Below are positions 38,069-48,988 of a DNA stretch of 64,000 bases, piece by piece. The DNA is from Eudromia elegans. Taxonomy: Eukaryota; Chordata; Aves; Tinamiformes; Tinamidae. A program made the translations under genes and the position numbers. Each line of letters opens with the position of its first letter. Position 1 is the stretch's first letter. A model generated the notes under the pieces. That model did not search any database. It was given only the letters and a program-made list of their open reading frames with translations, and had not been told where the DNA came from. The stretch is taken from assembly GCA_003342815.1 (NCBI GenBank), contig PTEX01000293.1, forward strand, positions 634,172 to 698,171, written 5' to 3'.

Positions 38069-41000
38069 CACACACGCTGGCAGAGCTCTTCGGTGTAAGC
38101 CTATTTACTTTATCAAATGAAGTAATAAAACTGCCTATCCTGAAATAGCACAGAAACCTGCTTCCCTTCACACACACTCACAAGCTGAGGGTGACTTTGG
38201 TTTGAATCCTCAGACCACCACGACCCCCCTCTCAAGCCCAAGTTGGGTGGGTAGGGTCCAAAAACCCTTCTCCATATTGCAGAGACCAGGAGCAGGCGCT
38301 TCTGAAGACCCCTGTGTGACAGCAGTAACTGTAAAAGTGGCAGCTGGGTGGCAAAGAGTTAACGCTCCTCCTCTCACAGGCCAGACAGCAAGATTAAAGA
38401 CTGGAAAGCCACGGAGGGGGCAGATGCTTCCAAGTGTTTCTTCCCCTATAAGAAAGCTTGTGACACACGCCAAAAATGAATGCTCCTGCACTAGGACTTT
38501 ACGACAACCAGATATGACTAAGAATAACAAAGGGAATAACTTGCAACCCGCTCTAACGGTTGGTCAGAGCAGGTCATTGCATCACTTCAACACAGCACAT
38601 GATTTTAAAACTGTAGTTAAAAACAGGCTGAGTCAATTAACAAACTATCATGTGGAAGAAAGGCTTTTATTGGGGAAAATATGTTTCAGGAAGAGAATTA
38701 CCATAACCAATACCACCCATAAATGGACTTTTCCTCGTTTCCTCTGACAACTTCCAGGCACTGTTCTTATTTGCATAAAGAATTATTAAGAAGTAGTAAG
38801 CAGATTTTATTACCTTAAGAATATATTGTTTGGATGTTAGAATAATACAGTTTTACACAGTAGATCTATAAAGCAGTTTGTAATGTAATGAATGAATGCC
38901 CTGAATGAAAAACATCGTCTATATTCTTTATAGTGCTTTGTCCACCTGAATCATTTTGTTATGAGAAAAGAGGCAGTGAACTGGAATGGGTTACTTGTGA
39001 CATAATAAATTGCTTTTAAAAATGTTGTACTTGGATAAAATAACTTAAGATCCATGTAGAAAGGATTAACATTTAGAAAATGCTTTACTTGCAAGGTAAA
39101 ATAGTTTCATTTACATCAGCAGACTCATACCTCATATCACAGAAAAACTTGTGCAAAAAGCTGACTTACTTACATTTTCTAGATGCATATGAGTTTGAAC
39201 GACTGTGGGAAAGACTACAGAAATATAACCAAAGTGCTCCATAGCATAAAATAAAATGATTTTCAAAAGGTATCTTTTCCGACCCACGTATATCAAACGT
39301 CTATGTATCAGATCACGTCTTTCTATCACAGAAATAGGGGGAAAAAGAAGGTTCCTCACCTGCGTGGCCTAGTTCTGGGAGACATCATCTCATTTCCCAG
39401 GATATGGTATCGCCTGGCTTCGTGCAGCAGCTGGTAGCACTCCGGGGAGTTCTGGATGAGCTGGTCCACTTCCACCGTCTGCACGAAGTAGTTGGGGTGC
39501 AGCAAGGGGAGCCTGACGTGCGTCAGAAGTTCGTGCAGCACCGGTCTTCTCAGCTCAACCGCCCGGTACACCCAGCGCATGACGGCTTCAAACACCATCT
39601 CTTCCTTACTGATCACCAGTTCATCGCTGCAAATGTAATCAATAAGTTCATCCTTGCCCAGCTCAAGGAATTCTTCATGCTGGGACACATCCTCAAATGT
39701 CTGCAGTGCAAAATTCCTGCACTTGGTGAACAGTGTCTTGAGCGAGTGCGTGTCGGCAAAACGCTGGATTCCCAGGCAGTTGCATGGATCCAGCTGTTCT
39801 TCCAGGAATTTGGCACAGGCATCTCGCAAAACACTGATCTGAAAGAGACTTGATGTTTCAAAGAGATACTGCACGTTCTCGGTGGTGATTTTCACCTTGC
39901 CAGTGTACACGTACTGCAAAAAGCAGTCCATAGCTTCAGCAAAGATACCGTTGATCTCCACCAGCATCTCGCGGCTTTCCCTGTGGTCGTTGCAGAACAT
40001 GGCTCTGAAGTAGCTGCTGCAGGCGGAGAGCACCGCTCGGTGGCAGGGGAACTCTCTCCCTTCCACGCAGATGATGACATCGGTGAACAGGCGGCTGTCT
40101 CGAAACTCGTTGAAGATCTGCAGAATGCTTTCGGCGTGGGACGAGCCCGAGGAGAAGTCAAAAAACTCATGGCCTGATAATGACTTTGGGTCCATTTCAA
40201 AAACTTTCCGCTTGGTTGCAGGGGAATCTCGTATCCCGCTCTCCTCTCTATTCAGGCGGCGTCCCAAGATTAGTACCATTGTTACCTCAGTTGGCTATAG
40301 AGTCATTGAGAAAAGTTTGCCGAGTGCCTCCTTCACAGTGCTATGGGCAGAAAAATCACAACACTTCAGTATTCAGGCCGGGCTGCCCTTCACGCCACAA
40401 TGAGAATTAGACAGGACACTTGTCTGGGCACTCTAAACATCAATAAACCTCTTGACCTTGACTAGAGCCCTTGCGGGGCAATGGTAACTTGCCCTGCGCA
40501 GGGCAGCAGACTCTGCAGTTTGTATTAAAGATGTAACACATTGGAGATTGGTAAACTAGATCCCAACACTGGCCAATCACCCAGCTGATAGAAGCTAAGG
40601 GTTTCCCTGGATAAAAAGCCAGGGCTCGAGCTTTTCCTAATTTTCTGTGCTCATTTCAGCTTTAGTCCCTAAGTACTACTACTACTACTCTAAAAGCAGT
40701 AATTAAAATGAGAAAAAAAAATAGATTGAAACTTTCAGACTAGGAATATAGATGAGGTAAAAGAGAAATGATTCCTCCTTTTTCATTATAAAGGCCATCA
40801 CAATAAAGTTTACTCATGTTAGGGTTTAATAACATTTAGTTATCTCAGTGAGCAATCTTGACCATGAAAAAAACATTTTATCTTGTTCATTCTGATTCAT
40901 CTACAGATCAGTTCACTGATAATCTAAGATTCAATTGAAAATGAACATACGCTGCTAATACATAAAAACATTTGGAATGAGTATGTTTAAATGAGATGTT

Positions 41001-44000
41001 AGGAGCATGGTGAAGAAGCTACAGGCATAACATGAGAACAGGCTGCAGAAAGGTTACATTTGTCTGTGTCAAATTTAGTACATGTGCAAACAGGGACCAC
41101 GGACAACTTCCCTTCCTGAGGGAAAGAACATTTTCTGCTTTCCAGAGTACTACTAGCATGGAGCGGGAGGGAGGAGAGAATTAGCAATTTTCTTTCCAGA
41201 AAGCTTTCAAAGTTCAAACAGATAATGTGCCTTCCCTCCTCCAACACAGGAACACACATATGTTAGAGTATTAAGGTTGCAAAGAATCAAGTTAAATGAT
41301 TAAATGTATGTAGCTAATTTTGCAGATATTGCCTATTACAAGTAACATGATCATCCCTCCTAGCAACTAGCATTTTGCCACGCCTTAATTTGAAAATAAC
41401 CTGGATGAATGTACACCAAAATACACCAAGGGAACACTTCTATACTAGCGAATGCTGAACCAAATACCTACATCTAGCACAAACAGAGCTTGGAGTGCAA
41501 GGGCTTTTTTTTTTTGGATTGCATATCCAGGAGAACGTGCACTTATTTTAAAAAATGTGGAAATGATTTTTAAAGCTTCCCAGAGATTATACTCATGATT
41601 ATATTCATTTTCTCTCACTCTGCACTTACGCAGATGGCAAGGGTTAGTTTCAAGCAGCAATTTCATTTCCTGACACACTAACATCTTTAGAGCTGCTATA
41701 ACCCAGCTGAAGGCTGGCTACATCATCGCTTAATATAGCGCACAATAAACCAGGCTTTTTTTAAACAGCGTTTTTACAGGGCACCTTTAAAAGGCACCAT
41801 CTTAACAAAGAGTGAGACGAGAATGTACATCAGACCTCCACTCACCAGAGAAAAATGTCATAAAACTATCATCTTCTGTGTAATATAAATTAACTTGTAG
41901 GCACATATTTACACCGTATTCTTATAGTGTAGACTCACTGAGCCTATGAAATATTTCATATTAATTTGAATTTAAATGACATCAACTGTCATTTTGTCGC
42001 CTGAAAAACAGAGTTGCAATGAATTAACTGATTGCTTCAGGGCAATATCATTAGGAAACAGGGCAGCATTAGGTAGTCTAGTCTATAGCTGCTATTCCAT
42101 CCAGTGTATTTTTAGACCTGTTATCCGGTAATAACTTTAGCCAGATAATAACAACCCGCCCCAAAACCAGGATCACCAGTTCTCTTGCTAACAGCCTAAC
42201 CCTTATATTCAACTTTGTCTGCAATACCTCCAGGCTACGCAGCAGGAGAAAGTAGGCAGAAATGAAGTTTCCATCAGCAATAACAAACGGAAACATAACT
42301 ATGAAAAATAAATCCTACAGATTTGATGGTAGTATCACAGATTTAAACCAGAATAACTCCATTACAGTTAGTGGGGCTTTTCCAAAGGAAAGCTAGCCTG
42401 AAATCAGAAGCAGTGCTCTGTCATACAGCATGACATGGCAACCCCTCTCCCTCCTGGCTATATAAGAAAAAGCTCAAAGATTCATTCTTTCTCATTTCAC
42501 GACATCCTGTGGCTCTGCAAGATCTTACAGAAGGCAATCTTTAATAAATGGAAATGAGGCCTCTAGGTTATGACTGCTCACCAAAGGAAGCTAGCCATCT
42601 TCTTTGTGCTTGCAACATGAATTAACCCAAAAAAAAAAAAAAAAAAAAAAAAAAAAACAAAAAAAAACAAAAAAAAAAAAAAAAAAAAAAAGGGGCCAGG
42701 GAATAGCTTATTTCATTTTTTTAAAATGTTCCAATGGTTTAAAAAAATGAAGAAGTCCCACAGACTAGTCAGAAGCTTCCCCAGAAGCCAGACAAGGGGG
42801 TAAACAAACGACTGACAAGCGAGAGGGTAAAAAGGAGAAAGAATTACATTCCACTGCAGAAAATATTGCTTGAAGACACTATGCTTTATTTCCAGCCACT
42901 AAAATTAAGAACTGGCCTATCCTTAACTCCAGTGCAGTAAGGAATAAATTACTTCTGCAGGTTCGCTCACGCAAAGCGATTTTATAGGACAACCAGCACA
43001 GTTCAGACTCATGTCCTGCCTTCTCGCAAACCTTGCTCGGTCAGTTCCAAACGCTGCCGCTTCCAGCTGTGGTCCCCTCTCTCTGGCTGAGGTTACAGGT
43101 CCCAGAAGAGCAGGAGGGGACGTGGCCCCTGCTTTTAGCTGCTTCAGTGTGTGTAAGTGGGCCACGTGTACAAGGCAGCATACCCCTCTGCACCACTAGC
43201 ACACATGAAGTTATGTGGACATGGCTGCATTACAAAGCACCAACTTTTAGACACTTTAACACACAGATCTCTTCAACAAGTTTAAATGAAGAGTAAGTAA
43301 GACAGAATTTTAAACATAGCACATATCTGTTCATTCAGCAAAACACAGACAAATCACACTTTCAGACAACAGGTTTGTAACATGCTTTAGCAATACACAG
43401 ATCCTAGCCAGACGTTATGTGCACACATGCATCCCTAAGCTAAGCTCGGTGGCAGACCAGGTTCTTGTTTTTCTTTACAGTCTATGCTGTCTACAGGCTT
43501 GTCTGCACAAGAGGTTGCACAGAAATAATGCAGAGCCATAATCTATGGGCACACAAGGGGCTCTGCAGGAGCCCACGTGCAGTGTGGACAGGGACCAGGG
43601 GTAGGTGCCGGTGGCTGCCGAGGATGTCCCTCAACACTGGGCACAGACAGGTCGTGTTTGCTGTTACCTGCTGCAATGACCGTAATGGGGCCTCCAAGGT
43701 GACGCAAAAACATATAAATAAATAAAATAGATGGCGTTTTCTCTTGAAGCGTAATGGCTAGAATTACCAGGCCTGAGTTAAAGTTATCTTCCTTGTGATT
43801 TCAGGCAACATGACCAGCAAGCCTGCCTTATCTCAGATGTTTGCTTTCCACAAAGGTCTGTCAATAAACTCCCAGGTGGTTACCTATCCCAAGACACTAG
43901 CTAAACCCACAGCACGTGTTCTTGATTTTTCCTTTCAGAACAAGACAGAAGGGAAAAAAAACCTCTAAGCTTTAACTTCCATTAAAAAAAAAGTTATTTA

Positions 44001-46087
44001 TTCTAAAGAATTTCTACTAATCCTTCCTGTTTTAAGCAGAAATTAAGTTTTGCATTCCTCTAGATGACTAAAATCTTTACTTAAAGTCTTTAAGATGACT
44101 AAGAACTGGCAAGCAACAAATTTAACAAGCTCATTGACATGGTAGGGAGTTAGCTGCACTGCAGCCACGTTTTGTTTAATGTAAAATACCATTTTGGATT
44201 AAAAAAAGAAAGAGGCATTTCTTTACGTCAAGATTCTGTAACGATTAAGCTAAGGACACACAAAAACAGCCTCTCTCAGTGCCATCAAAAATCCCACAGC
44301 AAAAACAGGAACTAGACTTGGACATGGAACTCATTATAAAGTCCAAAAGGCGGGCAGTGAAAATAAATGCCTATAGAATGTGTAAGGATTTTTACACAAG
44401 TTTTTTATGAATGGAAGAGTCATCTGAAAGGACAAAGATCCACCGAAAAGAGTCACAGCACATTAACATTAATGCAAAAGATCTAAAAGTATCTCACGTA
44501 AAAAGCATCACTAGTCATTGCATATGTGCTATACATGTTTCAATAACTTCCAAGTTCTTCAGTCAATTATTTTCGAATTTCCAACAAACAAAACTCCACA
44601 ACAGTCAGCAAATGTAACAGCATTCAGGACACACTCCAGACACTATAGCCAAAAGGGATTATTTTTACATAAAGGAACGGAAATTTAGGGTAGGTGAATG
44701 ATATTTGATTTAGCTTTAGGTTAATACCTAAATGCGCAAATCCCAAAGTGTCTTTGTTAAAAGGGATCCTACATAAACAAGGAAACGCAAACCTACAGAA
44801 CAAACACGAACAAAAGCCAGGAAATTTAAAGCTGATAAACGTCCTTTACTTGCACTATTGACTTTCCTGTTTACAGTGACGCGAGCCAAGAACAGAGTCA
44901 GATGAAATTTGAGTCTTTTGTCTCACTGCGTCACGGCCCTAATGCATTTAAATATAGATTTCGCATACGTCGTGTTTCCTGCAGTTGGCATGCCACTTCG
45001 CCAGGTATTGTCAGAGGGATCCTATTTATACCTTGCGCCCCAGGGGCTAACTGCAACCCGAGCGTGGTTTTTATCCCCAAGCATTCCAGGGCTGTTGCTA
45101 CCCCTCTGTGCTATATAAAGCAACAAAGTGTCATTTAGGGCAGGAAAGAAAAAAAAAAAATGGAGATAAAGAATACAGAGGGCGTGAAGCTGAGGTTGCA
45201 GATGCTTGTGGGGTCAGGGCGAGTTTGGCCCCGAGAGCAGCGGGTTTGGGGCCACGTCCCGGGCTGCAGCAGCGCCTCTGAGGTTTGTTTACTCCCGCAC
45301 TACTACAAAATGGCAGCTGCCGCGCTGTCCGCCCGGTTTGAGAACTTATCTCGAGTACTTTAACTGCAATAAACACCCAGAAAGAGCCAAAACCCTCCTC
45401 GTGGTCCCCGGGCGTTTGGGAACCCCACCGTGCCAAGGCCGCTCTGACTGCTCTCTGGAGGCGCTGACGCTGCAAGCAATTAAGAGCAGGAGGATTTTCG
45501 GCCCGGACAGAGGTTTTTAAGTGGTGCCAACGGTGCAGAGGCTGCTCGCTGGGACACAGCCACGTCCCACAGCGGCCGCCCCCGGTCTCGCTATCCTGCG
45601 TGCGCCCCACCCCCACCAAGATAACCCAACGGTCACCAACGGTCACCGGGGGACAAACTCCCCCCCACCCTCCGAGGGGCCGCGCTCAACGCGCATGCGC
45701 CCCCGCCCGCCAGCCGGCGCGCGCGCCCTCCAGCTCACCTTCACCCCGCGCCGCCCTAGCGACACGCTCCCCCCCGCGCCNNNNNNNNNNNNNNNNNNNN
45801 NNNNNNNNNNNNNNNNNNNNNNNNNNNNNNNNNNNNNNNNNNNNNNNNNNNNNNNNNNNNNNNNNNNNNNNNNNNNNNNNCACGGGCCGGTTGCGAAACC
45901 GCCGGGGGCTGCGGGGCGCCGCGCGCGGGACCAACGGCCATAACGGCCCTTCGCGGGTGCTGTCGTCGCCGCGGCGGCCGCTCCCGCCCGGAAGGGTGTT
46001 TGAGGTGCCCGCGCCCCGCAGCTAACGGTGCCGGCCGGTGCCGGCCGGTCCCGCGTCCGCCCCGCAGCGGCGCCGCGCGCACTCACG
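24285..46087 (-). CDS. KLHL24: KLHL24 gene (Kelch-like protein 24, CUL3 adaptor), complete coding region
   Basis: KLHL24 is a cytoplasmic substrate adaptor of CUL3-RING ubiquitin ligases. In mammals it targets keratin 14 and itself, and interacts with kainate receptors (family knowledge). Six minus-strand coding exons (40279 to 29990) sum to 1,803 nt, exactly 600 residues plus stop, with consistent phases. The BTB domain is at about residues 55-170 (FTDVIICVEGREFPCHR), BACK at about 170-275, and six kelch repeats at about 310-600 (VIVVVGG, VYVVGGYDG, LFVIGGG, IYVAGG, IYILGGRRENG). It ends GFKL. The protein is nearly identical to human. A non-coding first exon in the 45.5-46.4 kb CpG island is inferred. 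The 3' UTR is about 5.7 kb. KLHL24 lies head to head with its paralogue KLHL6 and in tandem with YEATS2. Confidence 0.97.
24306..24311 (-). terminator. KLHL24: predicted distal poly(A) signal of KLHL24
   Basis: AATAAA on the minus strand, followed within 40 nt by T-rich sequence (TTTGATTTTTTAGG). It is the last such signal before the sequence turns GC-richer toward YEATS2. Earlier AATAAA copies at 28534-28539, 25666-25671 and 24825-24830 could give shorter transcripts. Confidence 0.5.
29990..30190 (-). CDS. KLHL24: KLHL24 last coding exon (kelch 6, stop)
   Basis: This exon encodes ENCGMSVCNGKIYILGGRRE and continues to HGCVTIHRYNEKGFKL, with TAA at 29992-29990. The acceptor is gtttgaaacag-like (tttgaaacag|GAGAAT). 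It forms the last kelch blade. The penultimate stretch differs from human only at Cys-to-Gly in NEKxFKL and a few others. Confidence 0.96.
   Translation of the reverse strand, partial: ENCGMSVCNGKIYILGGRRENGEATDTILCYDPATGIITGVAAMPRPVSYHGCVTIHRYNEKGFKL
30800..30848. repeat. perfect 14-bp inverted repeat, hairpin
   Basis: AAACCTCTGCCAAG at 30800-30813 is exactly complementary to CTTGGCAGAGGTTT at 30835-30848, around a 21-nt loop. A further CAC/GTG pairing in the loop is possible across a 5-nt bulge. It lies in the last KLHL24 intron. It could form a pre-miRNA-like stem on either strand or be the remnant of a tiny inverted-repeat element. Confidence 0.6.
31390..31578 (-). CDS. KLHL24: KLHL24 coding exon 5 (kelch 4-5)
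   Basis: This 189-nt, phase 0/0 exon encodes VQSYDPDTNSWLLRATIPIA, KRCITAVSLNNLIYVAGGL and a stretch ending NTFSRQ. The acceptor is ttttcag-type (ttcag|GTTCAG) and the donor is CAG|gtaata. It contains the diglycine and Tyr-Trp pattern of a kelch blade. Confidence 0.96.
31860..32048 (-). CDS. KLHL24: KLHL24 coding exon 4 (kelch 3-4)
   Basis: This 189-nt, phase 0/0 exon encodes VYVVGGYDGQSRLSSVECYD, the PLKEAVSSPAV stretch and LFVIGGGPDDNTCSDK. The acceptor is ttgctag and the donor is AAG|gtcagt. The length and phase equal those of the next exon, consistent with kelch repeats duplicated as units. Confidence 0.96.
33211..33329 (-). CDS. KLHL24: KLHL24 coding exon 3 (kelch 2)
   Basis: This 119-nt exon encodes GGRINSRDVWIYNSQLNIWI and then RVASLNKGRWRHKMAVLLGK. 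The acceptor is tttttaaag and the donor is AAA|gtaaga. It enters in phase 1 and leaves in phase 0. Confidence 0.95.
34492..34676 (-). CDS. KLHL24: KLHL24 coding exon 2 (kelch 1)
   Basis: This 185-nt exon encodes STGYSEVIVVVGGCERVGGF, the CYDPVTGEWKSLAKLPEF stretch and YAVCALRNDILVS. The acceptor is tttttcag and the donor is TCAG|gtgaat. It starts in phase 2 and ends in phase 1, fitting both neighbours. Confidence 0.96.
34677..39359. other. KLHL24 intron between BTB-BACK exon and kelch exons
   Basis: A 4.7-kb AT-rich intron. It contains the (TG)n microsatellite at 38012-38066, a CAAA-rich low-complexity tract at about 36789-36836, and a GC-richer patch at 38200-38450. No exon or RNA gene recognised. 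Confidence 0.6.
38012..38066 (+). repeat. (TG)n microsatellite
   Basis: An uninterrupted TG run of 55 nt, about 27 units, lies in a KLHL24 intron. It is likely polymorphic in length. Short CA pieces flank it. Confidence 0.95.
39360..40294 (-). CDS. KLHL24: KLHL24 coding exon 1 (start codon, BTB and BACK)
   Basis: ATG 40279-40277 in context aacaATGG starts MVLILGRRLNREESG. The exon encodes 306 codons plus 2 nt and ends CGCAG|gtgagg. It contains the whole BTB domain (DVIICVEGREFPCHRAVLSA) and BACK domain (the ...HVRLPLLHPNYF helix). A second in-frame start (Met29, at 40195, with G at -3 and +4) begins MDPKSL, as in mammals. The 5' limit assumes the acceptor gactctatag ending at 40295. Confidence 0.97.
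40490..40505. repeat. perfect 16-bp palindrome TGCCCTGCGCAGGGCA
   Basis: The sequence equals its own reverse complement over 16 bases. It lies 200 bp upstream of the KLHL24 start-codon exon. It could be a dimeric factor site or chance. Confidence 0.8.
42629..42691 (+). repeat. poly(A) tract with two C interruptions
   Basis: 63 nt of A broken twice by single C, with no recognisable element 5' of it. It could be the tail of an old retroposed copy or a simple expansion. Confidence 0.9.
45691..45700. promoter_or_regulatory. NRF1 site GCGCATGCGC
   Basis: Perfect palindromic NRF1 consensus, 39 bp 3' (in KLHL24 sense) of the predicted donor at 45739. Confidence 0.6.
45781..45880. other. assembly gap (100 N)
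   Basis: Exactly 100 undetermined bases, the conventional size for a gap of unknown length, in the middle of the GC-rich promoter island. True distances across it are unknown. Confidence 0.98.
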
Positions 46088-46231
46088 GGTGGGAGCGGGG
46101 CAGCGCCCGCCGTGCCGAGCCGGGTCGCGCCGCGCCGGGTGCTGCCGCGCCGGTACCGTCCCGCCGGCCGCGCTGCCAGCGCCACTCAAAACAAAGGGGC
46201 CGGCGGGGCATGTGACCCGCCGCGGCCAAAA

Positions 46232-46243
46232 CACGTGACGTCA
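46232..46243. promoter_or_regulatory. KLHL24: E-box / CLEAR-like site overlapping CRE
   Basis: CACGTGACGTCA combines a CACGTGAC box (USF or TFE-type) with the full palindromic CRE TGACGTCA. A CATGTGAC variant lies 23 bp away (46209-46216) and a half CRE at 46279-46284. The sites suggest stress- or nutrient-responsive control (inference). Confidence 0.5.
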
Positions 46244-46256
46244 CGGCCGCGCGCGT

Positions 46257-46274
46257 CCCTGGGAGCTGTAGTCC
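46257..46274 (-). promoter_or_regulatory. KLHL24: ZNF143/THAP11-like site
   Basis: CCTGGGAGCTGTAGTCC resembles the reverse form of the ACTACAATTCCCAGC motif common in CpG-island promoters. It marks the upstream edge of the KLHL24 promoter. Confidence 0.45.
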
Positions 46275-48988
46275 GGCCACGTCACGGCCCCGCCCCGGCG
46301 GCGCGTGCCCGCGGAGCGGCGGCGCGGGGACGAGCGGCGCGCCCGCAGCCGAAAGGCAGGTCTGGGCCTGTGGCCGAGCCCCCAGGTCGCCTCCCAGGCG
46401 GGCTGGGTGCGGGCAGGCCCGGGCTCCACACGCTCGTGAGCGGGGAGATTTAGTTCTGCTCTGCCCTTTAGCACCACGGCCATAGTGGGGAAGCAGCGGG
46501 GCCGAGAGGCGCCCTCAGCATTAAGGTCCTTAGCGCTGCTCAAGGAGGCATTGTGCGATGCCGTGGGGCTGAGCCGGCCGCACTCGCCTTCCTAAGAAGG
46601 CCTGAGTGCAGCCCCGGGAGCCCCCAGGCCAGGCAGCACCACTGAGGTGACAGCAGAGACCAGAGATGGGCCGACATCTCCCTCATCCTTCACTGCTACA
46701 GGGAAAAGGAGACGCTTGGTTGTCCTAACAGAGCCACATCCCTCTCCTAAACACCAGATATCACGTGTAAGCATTATATAGCTTCACCTTTCAGCAGGTG
46801 CCACTGTTCCTTCACTAAAACTCTGCGAGCAGCATCATATGATCCCTGTGCTCAGGTCTCCGGTGCTGATCCGTGCTGGAACAAACCAGGCCCGGGTTTT
46901 TCACAGGCTCGGTGAGCTCTGCTTTTAGCCCAAGGTCCCGGCAAATTGCAGCTTTACAAAACAGTGAGGATTACTAAATAAAAGGAAACGTTCTAAAAAC
47001 AGACTGAAAAATGTCGGTTTTGGTTGCGCATGTAAATTGTTTTCACTAAGATTTTAAATGCCTGTAACCTTAAACCTGTTCCGTGCTGAGCTAAAACTCA
47101 AAACTGCGTAACAGATTTAATTGCGAGTGAGACTGCTCTGGCACTGCTGCAATCACTGCCTGGAAAAGCAAGAACGACCCTAAACAATGTAAGCAGCAAA
47201 CACAGGATGGACTCCCAGCTTACATCATATAGCACAGTTGCATTGCAATAACTAATTTCATCAGCTAAGATAAAAATGTTTTGCTTAAAAGGTTCATTTT
47301 ATCGAGTATAACCTCTTGTCTGCCCCAGTCCTTTGGTTTTTAACTCTTGGGGTTGATACAGCCTGTGCAGTTCATTTCAGAAAACTTAAGAGAAAATAAA
47401 GGAAGGAGCAGTGGGAAGGAAAAAAAGATTAGAAGAGGGTCAAGGTACCTATAAATTGGCTTGAAGGAGCTATCTTAAGGCAACACATTTCCTTAAAACA
47501 GCACGTGACAGAAATACCTTGTGCGAAGAGGGTATATAGGGCATTTAAAAAGAAAATATTAATTAAAAATACTCATTGAGCAATCAATTGCTTCATAATA
47601 CACACATGTATGCATGCAGTCACATCCAGACATTGCAGTTCTGAAAGCAAACGTCACGGAGGATGTCTGAAATTAAGGATACTTGGGTTGCTATTACGTC
47701 CGATTGTCTTCATTCCTGTGCTAGCAGGGGGACTGCTTGTTGTTTCTCAAGCTGTGCTGAGCATCTCTCTCAAAATAAGCAGTTGCGTGTTTCCCAAGAA
47801 GCTGAAGCCAATTATTAATGATTACTCATTTCTATAAAGCTTTGTTAGTATTTTTTAACAATGTAAATTATCCGTAAAGCATTTTGGTCACTATTTTCTG
47901 AAGAGGTCAGTGATTCTGGAGGTTTTGAAGGCACCACCTTCAGCTAGACATTGGAAAGCTTAAGAACTAACACTGGGGCCTACTTGACAGTTTCTGCACA
48001 CGTCCACCCATGCTCGTGTTTTCCTGGTGGTGCTGAACTGAACACCACTGGCATCCAGCCCTTCTCGCACAGAGCTCAGCAACCCGGCACTACAGCACCT
48101 CCTGAAAGGGTCGCTGGCACCTCCTCCAAGAAAAGACCTAACTGTTTTGAGAGGTTGTGTGCCAGGATGGGTCCTGAGAGCTTTCCTCTGCTCTGCGGAG
48201 CTCTTAACCACATCAGATTCCGGAATTGAGCAAAAACCAGGTGGTTTCCAGCAATACTCATTGAAAACGAAACAAAATAAACCAAAGGAAATCCATGATA
48301 TCTTTTAATGGTTACTGACTGCTAATGTGTGAAGAAGTTGAGCTAAACGAAACAAAGAAGTGCAGGAAGGTGAGCTGCAGCAAGTGCAGGACACAGAGCA
48401 GCAACACAGAAGGAGGTTAAAGCCTAAGAGCCTTAAGACTCTTGTAGTGACCTCTGATTACACAGAACCTCATAAGTGAGCATCAAAAAACCTGACCATA
48501 AGAAGAGGATTGTTATCACAGGATAAAAGAAAGAAGTGAGCCATTTGAGTTGAAGATGCAGGACAAGTGCAGGCCAATAACTGATAACAAATGAGTAACA
48601 GCAGGAGCACTTTGAAGAGCCGTAAAATAAATGAAGTGAAGCAAATGCTTTTCAGCATGAGGGGAGAGAATAGATTTTTCAGACTGGCAGAAATTGCAGT
48701 TTTTGAAGCAGAAAGCTTCAAAAGGTGCTGGGAAGTGACAGCATCAGTATGGTAGATATTGGTGGAGGTAGGCACAGAACACAAAGGCAATGAATAAGCC
48801 ACTGAGCAAAGCTACAGACGGTAGCCAGTACTGAGCAAAGGAAGGGTGAAAATACGAACTCATAAGGCGGAGAGCAAGAGTCAGCTCAGTAACTATGGAG
48901 AGACTTAAATTTTGCGTGTGCTGGAAAAAGCCCCAGCTAAGATGTTTTAAGTGAAAGAGGCATATGGAAAGGGTATTAAAGGAGGAAG

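Larger units (their letters stand above)
40295..45738. other. KLHL24 5' intron
   Basis: About 5.4 kb of mostly AT-rich sequence. It holds a 16-bp palindrome and promoter-like motifs at 40490-40620, TATA-like sequences at 42459-42468 and 45111-45120, and a poly(A) tract at 42629-42691. No coding exon recognised. Confidence 0.55.
45530..46440. promoter_or_regulatory. KLHL24: CpG island, KLHL24 promoter (contains assembly gap)
   Basis: Dense CpG and GC boxes with no TATA in the core. Two good minus-strand donors are present, GAAG|GTGAGC (exon end 45739) and ACCC|GTGAGT (exon end 46087). Either or both may end KLHL24 non-coding first exons. Factor-like sites include NRF1 at 45691-45700, AACGG pairs, CACGTGAC overlapping TGACGTCA at 46232-46243, and a ZNF143-like site at 46257-46274. 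Part of the island is missing in the gap. Confidence 0.8.

Noticed and set aside
38205-38220. tRNA B-box-like GGTTTGAATCC
   Set aside because: No A-box or cloverleaf can be drawn around it.
38202-38747. 181-codon plus-strand ORF in a KLHL24 intron
   Set aside because: Length is near what chance gives in 64 kb. Composition is mixed, with no domain, Kozak or splice context.
45521-46453. Long ORFs across the KLHL24 island, some spanning the N gap
   Set aside because: They are GC-driven, open in many frames, and rely on undetermined bases.
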